Assembly: GCA_001313085.1 (NCBI GenBank)
Contig: BBFE01000027.1
Coordinates: 1 to 53,431 of the forward strand
Length of the DNA: 53,431 bases
Reading direction: 5' to 3'
Source of the DNA: Paenibacillus sp. JCM 18996
Lineage (GTDB): Bacteria; Bacillota; Bacilli; Paenibacillales; NBRC-103111
In this document: piece after piece, positions 10,310-25,177 of the stretch
How the letters are laid out: every line of letters starts with the position of its first letter
Position numbering within the stretch: the stretch's first letter is position 1
Made by a program: the position numbers and the translations under genes
Notes under the pieces: generated by a model
Databases searched by the model: none
Told to the model about the DNA's origin: nothing
Seen by the model: only the letters and a program-made list of their open reading frames with translations

Positions 10310-11006
10310 ACCCGATTCCCTCTGAGTTGGTTCAATCCCCGGCTTTCGGGGTGGCTGTGACATTAACCGCATATGCGGCTGCGCTCGCGCTGCGCCGGAA
10401 GTGGAAGTGGATTCATCCGCTGTTTGTCACCTCGGGGGCAGTCATGCTTTTGCTGCTGGCCGCCCGGATTCCTTACCAGGAATATCAGATCGGCGGGCAG
10501 ATGCTGAGCTTCTTTCTGGGACCCGCCACCGTCGCCCTGGCCGTACCGCTGTATAAGAACGCAGCGAGAATCAAGGAGCATTTTCTTCCTATTATGGCTG
10601 CTCTTGTAGCCGGCAGCGTCTCTTCGCTGGCAACGACAGCGCTGTTCGTATGGCTGCTGCACGGGTCCAGGGAGCTGCTGCTGACTCTGCTGCCCAGGTC
10701 AGTGACCTCACCGGTGGCTATAGAGATTGTGCGCAATCTGGAGGAGTGCCCGAGCTGGGCGCCGTAGTGACCGTGCTGGCGGGGCTGCTGGGCAGCATGG
10801 TAGGGCCGGAAGTGCTGAAGCTGGCCGGCATCCGGTCGGATATCGCCATCGGCACCGCTGTTGGAACGATATGCCATGGCATCGGCACGGGGCGCGTGCT
10901 GCAGGACTCGGAGCTGCAGGGCAGCGTCAGCGGCTTCTGCATGGCGATGAACGCCATTGTGACGTCCGTACTCGTGATCCCTCTCTACAGCTGGCTTGCT
11001 CAATGA
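10306..11006 (+). CDS. lrgB: LrgB-family membrane protein, one frame break
   Basis: Polytopic membrane partner of LrgA/CidA, about 232 residues with 6-7 hydrophobic segments. Typical segments are GQMLSFFLGPATVALAVPLYKN, LLPRSVTSPVAIEI, and GTAVGTICHGIGTGRVLQDSE near the C-terminus; the PRSVTSP and GTGRV patterns are diagnostic. The AAGGAGG site lies inside the end of lrgA. The frame breaks near 10739 (CTGGAGGAGTG, where CTGGGAGGAGTG restores the family sequence), one missing G. It forms a two-gene operon with lrgA. Confidence 0.88.
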
Positions 11007-11194
11007 AGAAATTTCAAAACAAATGTTTAGATGGCGTAAATTTTGGGTAAAGACAATTGATTGAACATAAGCAAGATAGATAGCAAGATAATAGTAAAAG
11101 GAATAATTTGTAAAAAATACATAAAAAACCTCGGGTTCCTTACCAGCTTGTTATCGCAATATGCAATGGCGACAGGTTTTAGGGAGATGAATAC

Positions 11195-12291
11195 ATGGAG
11201 CATGATTCCATTGACAGCGTAAAGCTGTTGAATGCAAGGATTTTAAAAGCATACTGGTTTGTTATCGGGACGGTTTTTTTCGATCGAGATGGTTTATCTG
11301 TTGGCTTCCCCGCCGCAATCCGGCAGCCACTGGATCGCGTGGGAGGCCTCTGCCTCATTGTATCTTCTGTTGATGCTGCTCGCAGAGTGGATTAACCGCC
11401 GTGCCAGGCGTCCGCGGCCCATGTTTTTTTGTCCTTACGGGAGCGGCGCTGACCAATATAACGATTCTGGCGCATGCAGGAGTGCACGGCATCATTTCGC
11501 TGTACGGCATTCCGATGCTGGGTTCCGTCTTTTATTTGAACAAAAAAATTTTTTGCTGGCCAGCTGCGTGCTGAATGTTCTTTCATTTGCGGTTATTTAT
11601 TTACTACACCCTGTTATGCAAGCCCATATGACTGCCAACGATTTCTGGTGCGTGCTCGTCATTCTAGTGGGCGGCGCTTATATGGCCAAGATGATAGTGG
11701 ACAGGGGAAAGGAAGTTTTCGACTCGCTGCAAGAAACGCTGGTGACCAAGCAGGAATTGATGGTACGCAACATCCTGATGGACAAGCTGTCAAAGATGGA
11801 CACCCTGACCGAATTGTATAACCATATGACATTCCATGAATATCTGGATAACCTGATTGAACAGAATGCGCAATACAAGTTTCCGATTCTGCTGGCCGTC
11901 CTGGATATCGATAATTTCAAAAGGGTCAATGACGAGTACGGACACCGTGCCGGAGACTCCGTCTTGGTTCGTGTGGCGGCGGTCATCCGCGATAAGCTGA
12001 GGCCCAACGATTTTGCCGCAAGGTACGGCGGTGAGGAATTTGCAATCATATTTGCGGACTGCAGCTTTGAAGAAGCCTACACGGTTGTGGAGCGAATCCG
12101 GCGGGAAGTGAGCGCGATTGTCCATGAAGAACTGGGGTATCAAGCGGTGACCTTGTCCGCGGGGCTTCAACAATACGAGGCCAACACAGGGAAGGAAAAG
12201 CTCTTCAAAGGAGCTGATTCTTCGCTTTACGCAGCCAAAAGAAGCGGCAAAAAACAGGACCATATGCGGCAAGTCCGCCGAGGCTGTTTAA
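11195..12291 (+). CDS. Membrane diguanylate cyclase (GGDEF), several frame breaks
   Basis: Probable cyclic-di-GMP synthase. The N-terminal half holds about six hydrophobic segments, including IAWEASASLYLLLMLLAEW and VLVILVGGAYMAK. A short linker (DRGKEVFDSLQETLVTKQEL) precedes the GGDEF domain, with KMDTLTELYNHMTFHEYLD, LDIDNFKRVNDEYGH and the A-site RYGGEEF. An RPND inhibitory-site motif lies five residues before GGEEF, so product inhibition is likely. Breaks lie at T7 11274-11280, T7 11424-11430, A7 11542-11548 and A6 12249-12254. Correcting the last gives a normal SGKNRTICG ending at TAA 12289-12291. An HD-GYP enzyme at 28.2 kb could act on the product. Confidence 0.88.
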
Positions 12292-12377
12292 AAAACGCAG
12301 GCCTTTGTGCGGCGTGTGCAGAACTATTGAGCAACAGGTACCGGCAGATGTCCACAATTAGACAGGGGGGCTGAAGT

Positions 12378-13243
12378 TTGTACAAGGATTACAAAAAAAG
12401 GGGTCACCGGGCAATCGCTCATCGAGCAGATGAACGGCACCGAAGTGAATAACAAAGAGTTGGGCCTTTGGCATTTAGGGCAGTTGGGCTTTGCCGTAAA
12501 GGGCGGCAGCAGCATGTTCTACTTCGATCCTTATTTGACCGATGCTTTAAACGGGAGCGGCAGCGCTCCGAGAGCTTTCGAATCGCCTATTCTTCCGGAG
12601 CATGTTTCCAATGCTGATTACGTAATCATTACTCATGACCATGGCGATCATCTCGATCCCGCTACGCTCCAGGCGATCTCCCGGATTTCGCCCCAGTCCA
12701 AATATATTGTACCGCCTCATTGCCGGCAAACGTTGATCGATCTCGGCATTGAGGATAACCGGATCATTTCGGCCAAAGCGGGAGAGGTCATTTTTGCAGA
12801 AGGAGCCCGTATTTTTTCCTGTGGCTGCGGCCCATGAAACGTTCGAATACGACGGGGAAGGAAACCACAAGTTTCTTGGATATATTCTTGAAGCGAACGG
12901 AGTCACTCTCTATCATGCCGGTGATACCATCGTCTACGACGAGCTGCCGGAAAGCCTGAAGGCATTCGACGTCGAAGTGGCCTGTGTGCCGATCAACGGG
13001 AGAGATTGGAAGCGCCGCGCGGCCAATCTGGCAGGGAATATGAATTACCGGGAAGCGGCCGACTTAGGGGCTGCGATCGGCGCGGATCTGTTGATTCCTT
13101 TGCACTATGACCTGTTCCGGAGCAACTCCGAGAACCCTGCTTACTTTGTGGACTATTTATATCATGAATATCCGGGACAGCGGTTCAAAATGTTTGCGCC
13201 CGGCGAAAGAATGCTCTATTTATCCGAACGGAATAATGCCTAA
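12378..13243 (+). CDS. Metallo-beta-lactamase-fold hydrolase, UlaG-like, two frame breaks
   Basis: Zinc hydrolase similar to L-ascorbate-6-phosphate lactonase UlaG and related Zn-dependent enzymes. Typical features are WHLGQLGFAVKGG, FDPYL, the zinc motif THDHGDHLD, the later ligand segment AAAHETFEY, LYHAGDTIVYD, and the terminal IPLHYDLF. The start is most likely the TTG at 12378 behind GGGGGG, giving YKDYKK; the A7 at 12393-12399 separates it from an internal ATG at 12430. A second break is T6 12812-12817. It is followed 12 bp later by an SGNH hydrolase gene, probably in the same operon. No sugar-phosphate genes flank it, so the substrate is open. Confidence 0.82.
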
Positions 13244-13255
13244 GGAGGAACGGAA

Positions 13256-13890
13256 TTGGACGTAAGAATAAAATCCAACGATGTCGTGGTTTTCCAGGGA
13301 GACAGCATTACAGACGCGGGACGGAGCATCGGAGACAGCGCGGATTTAGGAAAAGGCTATGCGCTGATGGCGGCCGCTTTATTGGGATCCAAATATCCGG
13401 AGAGACAAGTCACGTTCAAGAACCGCGGGATCAGCGGCAACCGGGTAAAAGATTTGCAGGGCCGTTGGCGGTTGGACTGCCTGGACCTGAAGCCTGATTG
13501 GGTTTCTATCTACATAGGCATTAATGATACCTGGAGACGGTATGACAGCAATGACCCTACTTCGGCGGAAGCTTTGAGGAAGGATATCGGGATCTGTTGA
13601 ACCGCACCAGAGAAGCAGTGGGCAGCCAAATTATCCTGCTCGAGCCGTTCGTGCTGCCGGTTAAGGAAGGACAAGAGCAATGGCGTGAAGATTTGGATCC
13701 CAAAATTCAGGCGGTGCGCCGGCTGGCGAAGGAATTCAAAACGCTGCTGGTACCGTTGGACGGCCTGTTTGCCCAGGCTTCCACTCTGGTTCCAGGCGAA
13801 TATTGGGCCGCAGACGGAGTTAATCCCACCCCGGCAGGACATATGCTGATCGCAAAAGCATGGCTTCAAACCGTAGGGCTCGAGGTATAA
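13256..13890 (+). CDS. SGNH/GDSL-family hydrolase, one frame break
   Basis: Esterase or acetylesterase of the SGNH superfamily, about 210 residues with no signal peptide. Block I is FQGDSITDAGR (nucleophile Ser), block II is NRGISGNRV (Gly), block III is YIGINDTW (Asn), and block V is DGVNPTPAGH with the catalytic Asp and His. The start is a TTG at 13256 behind TAAGGAGG. The frame breaks near 13573, where one T is missing (GCTTTGAGG instead of GCTTTTGAGG), and resumes as DLLNRTREAVGSQIILLEPF. It is the second gene after the UlaG-like hydrolase, which suggests joint carbohydrate metabolism. The substrate is unknown. Confidence 0.87.
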
Positions 13891-14190
13891 GCTTGAAAGT
13901 ATAAATCCGAGGGCAGCGTGCTCTATGCAGTGGCGGGTACAACTCTGAATGGTGCATTCGCGTTAATGGATTTTTTTACCCATCCAGCCAGCGTTTTGGC
14001 CATAAATATCGGAAGCGCAGTGCGTTAATTCTGGGCAATAACCGGGAAATACCGCATTAGCGGAATAAAATTCCTTTATTTCTGCTGCAAAGTTCTAAAG
14101 GACGCCGTTAGGCGTTTTTACTTCCATTGATATTGCCTTTGGACAGCAATTACGGATATCTCTTCCGTCTGAAGCGCTATTTCCCCGTAA
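13891..14190. other. 300-bp convergent intergenic region with a tiny unassigned frame
   Basis: Lies between convergent genes. A 36-codon frame from GTG 13918 to TAA 14026-14028 reads like a membrane helix (LYAVAGTTLNGAFALMDFF), but it lacks a ribosome site and may be a gene fragment. A short hairpin ACGCC-GTTA-GGCGT at 14102-14115 followed by T5 is a candidate terminator for the SGNH operon. Confidence 0.35.
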
Positions 14191-15285
14191 TCAGTCCTCA
14201 AACAATTTTCTGAGATTCTCGGAATAAGGCGCGCGTACGATACCCTTTTCCGTAATAATCGCAGTCACGTACTCATGGGGAGTCACGTCAAAGGCCGGGT
14301 TGAACACTTTAATCCCCTGAGGTGCGGTCCTCTTGCCGAACCCTTCGGTGATTTCCGCTTCATGCCGCTCTTCGATCGGGATCTCCGCACCGCTGGGCGT
14401 GTTTAGATCGATGGTAGACATCGGGCACGCGACATAGAACGGGATGCCGTGCGCCTTGGCCAGGACGGCTACGCTGTAAGTGCCGATCTTGTTGGCCACA
14501 TCGCCGTTTGCGGCGACCCGGTCGGTTCCCACGATGACCGCTTGAATCCAGCCTTTGGCCATCACCGAACCGGCCATATTGTCGCAAATCAGCGTTACAT
14601 CCACGCCGGCCTGCTGCAGCTCGAAAGCGGTGAGCCGCGCGCCTTGCAGAACGGGCCGGGTTTCATCTGCAAATACTTTAATGTCCCAGCCTTTTTTTTC
14701 TTTGGCAAGGTAAAAAAAAGCGCCAGCGCCGTACCGTATCTCGCGGTAGCCAGCCCGCCGGCATTGCAGTGGGTCAGCACACCCATATCGTCCTCGAACA
14801 GGTAAGTGCATACTCGCCGATCATCCGGCACGTTTCCTCGTCCTCGGCTTGAATTTGTCTCGCTTCTTCCAAAAGCGCATTTTTCAAAGCGTCCAGCGCG
14901 GGTTTTTTCTTCGCCCGAGACGAGCTGGGCCGCGCGGTTTTTTCATCCGGTCCAGCGACCAGAACAGGTTAACGGCTGTCGGTCTCGATGTAGCCAAATA
15001 TTCCGCTTGCCTCACGACATTTTCCTGAAACAGCCGGTAATCCTCCGTTTGCGACCCGGTGGATGACAGGCTTCTGACCCCCAGATAAATTCCGAAAGCA
15101 GCAGCGATGCCGATCGCGGGAGCCCCTCTGACCTTCAGCCGGGAGATGGCCTCCCACACCTCCTCCGCTGTAGTAAGATCCAGATAAACGATATCTTCAG
15201 GAAGCAGCCGCTGATCCAGCAGTTCAAGATGATCCCGGTTCCAGCGCAGCGACTGCAACCAATTTTGAGTTTCCTGTAGGCCCAT
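14191..15285 (-). CDS. mtnA: Methylthioribose-1-phosphate isomerase MtnA, several frame breaks
   Basis: Isomerises methylthioribose-1-phosphate to methylthioribulose-1-phosphate in methionine salvage. About 355 residues once corrected. Seen in order are [27 protein letters not shown] in part, [20 protein letters not shown] with the catalytic Cys, and [20 protein letters not shown] with the catalytic Asp. The breaks cluster at 14690-14720 (T8 and A8 runs), near 14800-14810 and at 14904-14942. The start ATG at 15283-15285 has GGAGGTGTC and follows mtnK by 18 bp. No SAM riboswitch is visible upstream of the pair, although S-boxes are common before these genes in Bacillus. Confidence 0.9.
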
Positions 15286-15303
15286 GTAGAGACACCTCCA
15301 ACA

Positions 15304-16513
<1,210 letters not shown>

Positions 16514-16726
16514 GGAACTCCCCCTGACTCAAAACAATTAGTTTCCAATTAGTATAGATGAATTTGCTGTTCCAGGGAATAGCCTGAGCCAAAATAGAGC
16601 AGCCGCGCCATGAACGTTTACGGCATTTTAATAGAGCGCATATGGTCAGCGATTTGCATGCGCTCCTCGACAATTCTATAATAGAGAGTGATTTCAGTAA
16701 CGGAAAAAACGAGGTGGGGGCATCTT

Positions 16727-17298
16727 ATGGACGAATCGGCTTTGGCTTTGAAGGAATGGGCTTCGGCCCTTAAAGCTATGGAGGACGGACAGCAGGTCGT
16801 ATTATTGAGAAAAGGGGGCATCATAGAGGAAACAAAAGATTTCCGGGTGCAGGGGAATTCCTTTTTTTCTTATATCCGACTTACGAGCATCAAAGAGCCC
16901 ATCTATTGAAGGATGATCACCGGCATTATGTCGAGGAAACGCTTCGGGGATGGTCCCCGGAAGATAGTGATGTCCAGATCCGCCTGCACGCGGAGTTGAT
17001 TGAGGATCTCGAGATTGGAACCCGGGAAGAGCTGGACAAGCTGGCCCCTTTTCATATCTGGACGGATGAATTCGCGGACGAAAGGTTGAGATGGAAACGA
17101 AAGCAGCCGCTTCATGTGCTGGTTCTGCGGGTATATGTTTTGGATGAGACTATTGCGCTGCCGGTGAAACCGGAATACCTTGGCTGCAAGTCATGGGTTC
17201 AGCTTCAGGGGGTCAAGGGTCGGCGGGGGACGAAGCCCGTGCTGCCCGAAGAAGAAATGAACCGTAGGGTGCATGAGTTGAAGAGGGAGCTGCAATAA
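16727..17298 (+). CDS. DUF1802-type protein of unknown function, one frame break
   Basis: About 190 residues. The opening ALKEWASALKAMEDGQQVVLLRKGGI and the central FFLYPTYEHQRAHLLKDDH resemble DUF1802 proteins found in Bacilli and cyanobacteria, which have no assigned function. The C-terminal half contains LHVLVLRVYVLDE and ends in a charged helix. The start is ATG 16727 behind GAGGTGGGGG. The break is the T7 run 16862-16868, expected five. It lies 160 bp upstream of sufC but is separated from it by that operon's own promoter. Nothing suggests the substrate or partner. Confidence 0.72.
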
Positions 17299-17357
17299 CA
17301 GAAATTTTATGAAAATGGGCGGTTGAAAAGGTTCTTTATTGTTTTCCATGTATAGGT

Positions 17358-17410
17358 TATAATAAAATAATATCATTGAGAATCACTGATAATCATTTTA
17401 GAATGATTAT
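17358..17410 (+). promoter_or_regulatory. suf operon promoter region with Fur-like palindrome
   Basis: A -10 hexamer TATAAT at 17358-17363 is followed by ATAATCATT-TTAG-AATGATTAT (17389-17410), a perfect 9-bp dyad. It overlaps a second TGAGAATCA half-site. The shape and sequence match Fur/PerR/Zur-type boxes (TGATAAT-N-ATTATCA). Placement just after the start site would give iron- or redox-responsive repression of sufCDSUB. The -35 element is weak. Confidence 0.6.
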
Positions 17411-17458
17411 TTAGATAAAATAAAATTAAATTAACAATTCACGGAGGAATGCAAGCAA

Positions 17459-18291
17459 ATGAGTACTTCACCGAAACTTACGATAGAAAACCTGAAAGCG
17501 GCTATTGAAGGAAAAGAGATTTTGAAGGGCCTGAACTTGGAAATCAAGGGCGGAGAAGTTCATGCCATCATGGGGCCGAACGGAACGGGTAAAAGTACGC
17601 TGGCATCCACTTTGATGGGCCATCCCAAATATGAAGTGACCGAAGGATCCGTAACTTTGAACGGTGAAGATGTTCTGGACATGGCTGTCGATGAGAGGCG
17701 CGTGCCGGACTGTTTCTGGCTATGCAGTATCCGAGCGAAATCACAGGCGTCACCAACGCGGATTTTCTTCGCAGCGCGATCAACGTAAGACGCGGAGAAG
17801 GAAACGAGATTTCGCTAATCAAATTTATCCGCCAAATGGAAGGCAAAATGAAGACTTTGGAGATGAATCCCGAGTTCATGCACCGCTATTTGAACGAAGG
17901 CTTCTCCGGCGGGGAGAAGAAGCGCAACGAAATTTTACAGATGCTGCTTCTGGAGCCGCAGATCGTAATCCTGGACGAGATCGATTCCGGCCTGGATATC
18001 GACGCGCTCAGAATTGTGGCGGAAGGTGTCAATTCCCTTCGTTCCGAAGAGCGCGGGTTCCTGATCATCACCCACTACCAGCGTCTGTTGGACTACGTCA
18101 AGCCTGATTTCGTACACGTGATGATGCAGGGACGCATCGTTAAGTCCGGAGGCCCTGAACTCGCTGAGCGTCTGGAGAAGGAAGGGTATGATTGGGTGAA
18201 AGAGGAACTGGGCATCGTCGATGAAACGGTTGGCCAGGAAGAAGAGGATTTCAAAGTACCCATGAACACGACAGCACCGAAATATAATTGA
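17459..18291 (+). CDS. sufC: Fe-S assembly ATPase SufC, one frame break
   Basis: ABC-type cytosolic ATPase that energises the SufBCD scaffold. The Walker A is [18 protein letters not shown], the signature is [15 protein letters not shown], the Walker B is [19 protein letters not shown], and [10 protein letters not shown] carries the H-loop. About 277 residues. The start has CGGAGGAATG. The frame breaks near 17697, where GAGAGGCGCG should have one more G to give [15 protein letters not shown]. It is first in sufCDSUB, the standard Firmicute order. Confidence 0.95.
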
Positions 18292-18314
18292 GGCGAGATT
18301 TTAGGAGGAAAACC

Positions 18315-21262
<2,948 letters not shown>

Positions 21263-21389
21263 GCCGGGTGTGACCACCCGCCGTGCAGCGCCGCAACCGC
21301 GCGCCGGGAGAACCGCTGCTGACGGCTTTTGAATAGGTGTGAGAGTTGGCAAGAGTAATTAGTGATATAAAATAAGGAGGTTGTCAACG

Positions 21390-22792
21390 ATGGCTAAAAA
21401 AAATGCCGGAACTCGGCGATTACAAGTATGGCTTCCGTGACGAGCACAAGGCCGTTTTCCAAACGGGAAAAGGTCTCACTCGCGACATCGTCGCCGAAAT
21501 TTCCAAAATGAAGGGCGAACCGGATTGGATGCTGGACTTTCGTTTGAAGTCTTTGGAGATTTTTTTTCAATCGAAACCGATGCCGCGTTGGGGCGGTAAT
21601 ATGGAAGACCTGGATTTCAACGACATTCAATATTATGTAAAGCCGTCCGAGAAGCAAGGTAAAACATGGGAGGAAGTTCCTTCCGAGATCAAAGAAACGT
21701 TCGATAAATTGGGAATTCCGGAAGCCGAGCAAAAGTTCCTTGCAGGCGTATCCGCACAGTATGAGTCCGAGGTTGTATATCACAGTATGCAGAAGGATCT
21801 CGAGGATCAGGGCGTTATTTTTTACAGACACGGATACGGCTCTTCGCGAGCATCCTGAAATTTTCAAGGAATATTTCGGTACGGTGGTTCCGCCAGCGGA
21901 CAACAAATTTGCTGCTTTGAACAGTGCGGTTTGGTCCGGAGGCAGCTTCATCTATGTGCCGAAAGGCGTGAAGTGTGAAATTCCTCTTCAAGCTTACTTC
22001 CGCATCAACTCCGAGAACATGGGACAATTCGAGCGTACGTTGATCATTACGGACGAAGACAGCTTCGTTCACTATGTCGAAGGCTGTACCGCTCCGATCT
22101 ACAGCACGAACTCGCTGCACAGCGCCGTTGTAGAAATCATCTGTAAAAAAGAATTCCCGCGCTCGCTACACTACGATTCAGAACTGGGCTCCTAACATTT
22201 ACAACCTGGTAACGAAGCGTGCTGTGGCAGAAGAGAATGCGACGATGGAGTGGGTCGACGGCAACATCGGCTCCAAGCTCACGATGAAATATCCAGCTGT
22301 AATTCTCAAAGGCCGCGGAGCGAAAGGAAGCGTGCTTTCGATCGCCGTAGCGGGCAAAGGCCAGCATCAGACGCCGGAGCCAAAATGATTCACCTGGCGC
22401 CGGATACTACTTCGACCATCGTGTCCAAGTCCATTTCCAAGCATGGCGGAAAAGTGACTTACCGCGGTCTTGCCACCTTCGGACGGAACTCCCAGGGTTC
22501 CAAAGCGAACATCAAGTGCGACACGCTGATTATGGATAAAGAATCCACTTCGGATACGATTCCATACAACGAAATCATGAACGATAATATCACTTTGGAG
22601 CACGAGGCTACCGTATCCAAGGTATCCGAGGATCAATTGTTCTATCTGATGAGCCGCGGCTTAACGGAAGCTGAAGCGACCCAGATGATCGTAATGGGCT
22701 TCATCGAGCCGTTTACGAAAGAGCTTCCTATGGAGTACGCCGTGGAAATGAACCGTTTGATCAAGTTTGAAATGGAAGGTTCCATCGGGTAA
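21390..22792 (+). CDS. sufB: Fe-S assembly scaffold protein SufB, several frame breaks
   Basis: Main scaffold of the SUF machine, about 465 residues. The start is ATG 21390 behind AAGGAGG; the A8 at 21395-21402 is one too long and hides the opening [12 protein letters not shown]. Conserved parts are [58 protein letters not shown] with the conserved Cys, and [21 protein letters not shown]. Further breaks lie at T6 about 21820, A6 about 22144 and a lost G near 22370. [11 protein letters not shown] carries one residue more than relatives, matching an in-frame 3-nt expansion at 21559-21566. A terminator follows. Confidence 0.95.
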
Positions 22793-22801
22793 CGCAGTTT
22801 T

Positions 22802-22834
22802 AGCCGCGATCTGTTTAGATCCCGGCTTTTTTTG
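22802..22834 (+). terminator. suf operon terminator
   Basis: AGCCG-C-GATCT pairs with AGATC-C-CGGCT around a short loop, followed by T7, ten bases after the sufB stop. Confidence 0.88.
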
Positions 22835-22884
22835 TGTTGATTTTAAGTGATACATCACTACGAACTTCGCATAATGGGCTCCAT

Positions 22885-22947
22885 CCGCTGTTGAAATGGA
22901 GTCCCCTTGGATCAGGCTTATTGGTAGGTACTCCATTTCAAAGGCGG
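22885..22947. repeat. Long inverted repeat in the suf-moeB intergenic region
   Basis: Arms 22885-22902 and 22930-22947 are 18 bp each with two mismatches; the inner 12 bp (TTGAAATGGAGT) are perfect. The loop is 27 nt. There is no T-tract, and a stronger terminator lies closer to moeB, so this is not an obvious terminator. The 22835-23213 gap contains no gene that I recognise. Confidence 0.6.
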
Positions 22948-23149
22948 ACGCTCTGCTCTTCCACCCCTTATGCAAGCTCTCCACTGCAGCATCACACAGC
23001 AACTACAACCAAGCTGCGCTCCTTTTAAAAAAGGTTCGCGGTTAAAACGTGAGAAGCAGTACAAAAAAAAGATAGCGTCCCCTTCGTTCTGCCAAGTAGG
23101 GAAGGGCCCGCCGAGAATCGCAGGTTTACCAGGCGTTTCCCGTGAATAA

Positions 23150-23191
23150 AGCAAGGGACCGATCGTAACTTTCGGTCTCTTGCTTTTTTTT
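23150..23191. terminator. Stem-loop terminator, probably bidirectional
   Basis: AGCAAGGGACCGA pairs with TCGGTCTCTTGCT, with T8 on the plus side and a weaker TTTATTC on the minus side. It lies 22 bp beyond the moeB stop codon on the minus strand. Confidence 0.75.
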
Positions 23192-23213
23192 GAACGATAA
23201 AGAAAGCTTAAAA

Positions 23214-24263
23214 TCACATCCCGATGTAGCGGCTGTACAAGCTCTTGGCGGCCGTGACGTCATCCGTACCTTGCACGAGTACCCGTCCGTCCGGGAAGAG
23301 CACCAGCCTCACCTGCTCGCTCGCATGGAATTTTAGCAAGAACGGATTTCTCTCTACATTGCCAAGAGGGGCTAAACGTTCCTCCCATTGCTAATGACCA
23401 AGTGGAAGGACGCACGGCACGATCTGGATGGTATCCCTTCCGCAAAGCGATTGGATCGTATCTTCTTCCATATTCGCATTCAGGTAGGGAAACTCTCCTT
23501 TGCCGCACACCGGACAATCGCTTTTGCGCGCTTGCGACAGGTCGATTCCTCCGAAGTGGTTATACCAAAGGTCCCACTGCATCATTTTGGTGTTTAGGCG
23601 GCCTGCGTCCCCTACGAGCAGTTTGAGCGCTTCAGCCGCCTGATAGGAGGCGACCACATGAATGATGGAACCGATGACGCCCGAGGTGTCGCACGTTTCC
23701 GTTGTGCCCTGAGCGGGAGCTCCGTCGAAAATACACCGCAAGCAGGGGGTTGTTCCCGGTATTATCGTGAAAGCTGTTCCTCGTGAAGCCACAGCCCCTC
23801 CGTATATCCAGGGAATGCCCAGCTTCACGCTGACCTCATTAAGAAGAAACCGGACCGAAAAGTTGTCGGTCCCGTCAAGTATCAAATCGACCTCGCCCAG
23901 CAGGGATTCGGCGTTCATGGTGTTAAGATCGGTTACAACCCCATCGATCCGGACCAGGGAATTGATCTCCCTCAGCTTTGCGGCTGCGGCCTCTGCTTTT
24001 GGGGAGGACGCCAGCGCGTCTGCCTCGTCATAAAGCATCTGGCGCTGGAGGTTGCTCGGCTCGACAAAGTCTCTGTCAATCAGCCGGACATATCCTACTC
24101 CAGCCCGAACCATATGGTTCGCGAGCACCGAGCCCAAAGCCCCCATCCCCACTATGGCAACCCGGGATTGCTGCAGCTTGCCCTGCCCTTCCGGTCCGAT
24201 CGGTTTGAACAGCATTTGCCTGGAATATCTGGCATCAATTGCCGTATCTATTGTTTCAGGCAT
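23214..24263 (-). CDS. moeB: MoeB/ThiF/HesA-family E1-like adenylyltransferase, C-terminus frame-shifted
   Basis: Activates the C-terminal Gly-Gly of a ubiquitin-like sulfur carrier, here presumably the MoaD part of the adjacent fusion. About 345 residues. Seen are RYSRQMLFKPIGPEGQGKL, the nucleotide loop VAIVGMGALGS, IDRDFVEPSNLQRQMLYDE, LILDGTDNFSVRFLLNE, and two Cys pairs (CLRC, CPVC) for zinc. The C-terminal 70 residues are in another frame after about 23393 (FHASEQVRLVLFPDGRVLVQ, ending YSRYIGM). The start ATG at 24261-24263 follows GGAGGG. The molybdopterin role comes from context; the fold alone would also fit ThiF. Confidence 0.85.
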
Positions 24264-24350
24264 GAAAAAACCCTCCAGTGAATGTAAATTGATGTAATGT
24301 TGTATTGAGCTTCCCCCCAAGGAAATTTCGATCGATACTGTTTACCACCG

Positions 24351-25069
24351 TTATAGATTCATCGAAGCCATCGGATTCCATGGACCTGTTTGGTGGCCTT
24401 TCCATTCCGAACCGTCTTCCCATATTTCTTTCTTCCAGATGGGCACGATCTGCTTCAGCCTCTCAATGGCGTATCTGCTGGCTTCATAGCAATCCGCGCG
24501 GTGCGGAGAGGAAACGGTAATAATGACGCTGATTTCCGCTATATCGACTTTGCCCAACCGGTGGGAAATCGCGCATAGAGTGCCTGGCCATTGTCTGGCG
24601 ACTTCTTCGCCGATCTGCTTCAGCGTACGCCGGGCCATTGGAATGTAGGCTTCATATTCAAGGTGGAGGGTCCGCTTTCCCTGCGTGAATTCCCGAGTTG
24701 TGCCCACAAAGGTGAGGCAGGCCCCATGATGGGGATGGATCACTTTGCGCGTAACCTCATCCACGGAGATTTCATCGTAAGTGATTTCATACAAGCGCTC
24801 ATCGGCTGAAGGCTCTTCCCCTCCGGATACAGGCGGAATCAATGCGATCTCGTCTCCCTCGGAAACCGTGGCGTCCGGACCGGCGTAGGCCTGATTTTTT
24901 TTGGCGAAAAAAGGCGCTTTGAAGATGGGCTGACAGCTGCGGATACCTCGAGGCGATCAGATCTTTAAGTTCCTTTATTTCAATAGTATCCATTTCCGTT
25001 TCGACGGTCAGATAGGGCTCGCCGAAAGCGTCAGCCAAACCTGCAAACAAAAAAAATCGTTAATCTCAT
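24351..25069 (-). CDS. MoaD-MoaE fusion: molybdopterin synthase small and large subunits in one chain
   Basis: Makes molybdopterin from precursor Z. The first 80 residues are a MoaD ubiquitin-like domain (FAGLADAFGEPYLTVETE, ending GDEIALIPPVSGG). The reading frame then runs without a stop into MoaE (EEPSADERLYEITYDEISVD, HGACLTFVGTTREFTQGKR, LCAISHRLGKVDIAE, and the catalytic Lys region IVPIWKKEIWEDGSEWKG). Total is about 238 residues. The MoaD Gly-Gly, which must be a free C-terminus to carry sulfur, is internal, as in mycobacterial MoaX, where cleavage is known. Breaks occur only inside MoaD (runs at 24896-24911 and 25049-25056); the junction itself is continuous. The start ATG is at 25067-25069. 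Confidence 0.88.
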
Positions 25070-25177
25070 GTCAAACCTCTATTCTTATGTAGCTAAGGTC
25101 CTTTAAGCATATCATATTTTTTTAAATAGAAGTGATATAATGGGAGTAGCCTTAATGAAGCGGGAGGACGGCAAGCT

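Noticed and set aside
16618..16680. Small minus-strand frame (MQIADHMRSIKMP) with GAGGAG upstream of mtnK
   Set aside because: Only 13 codons. It could be a leader peptide, but nothing links it to mtnK control.
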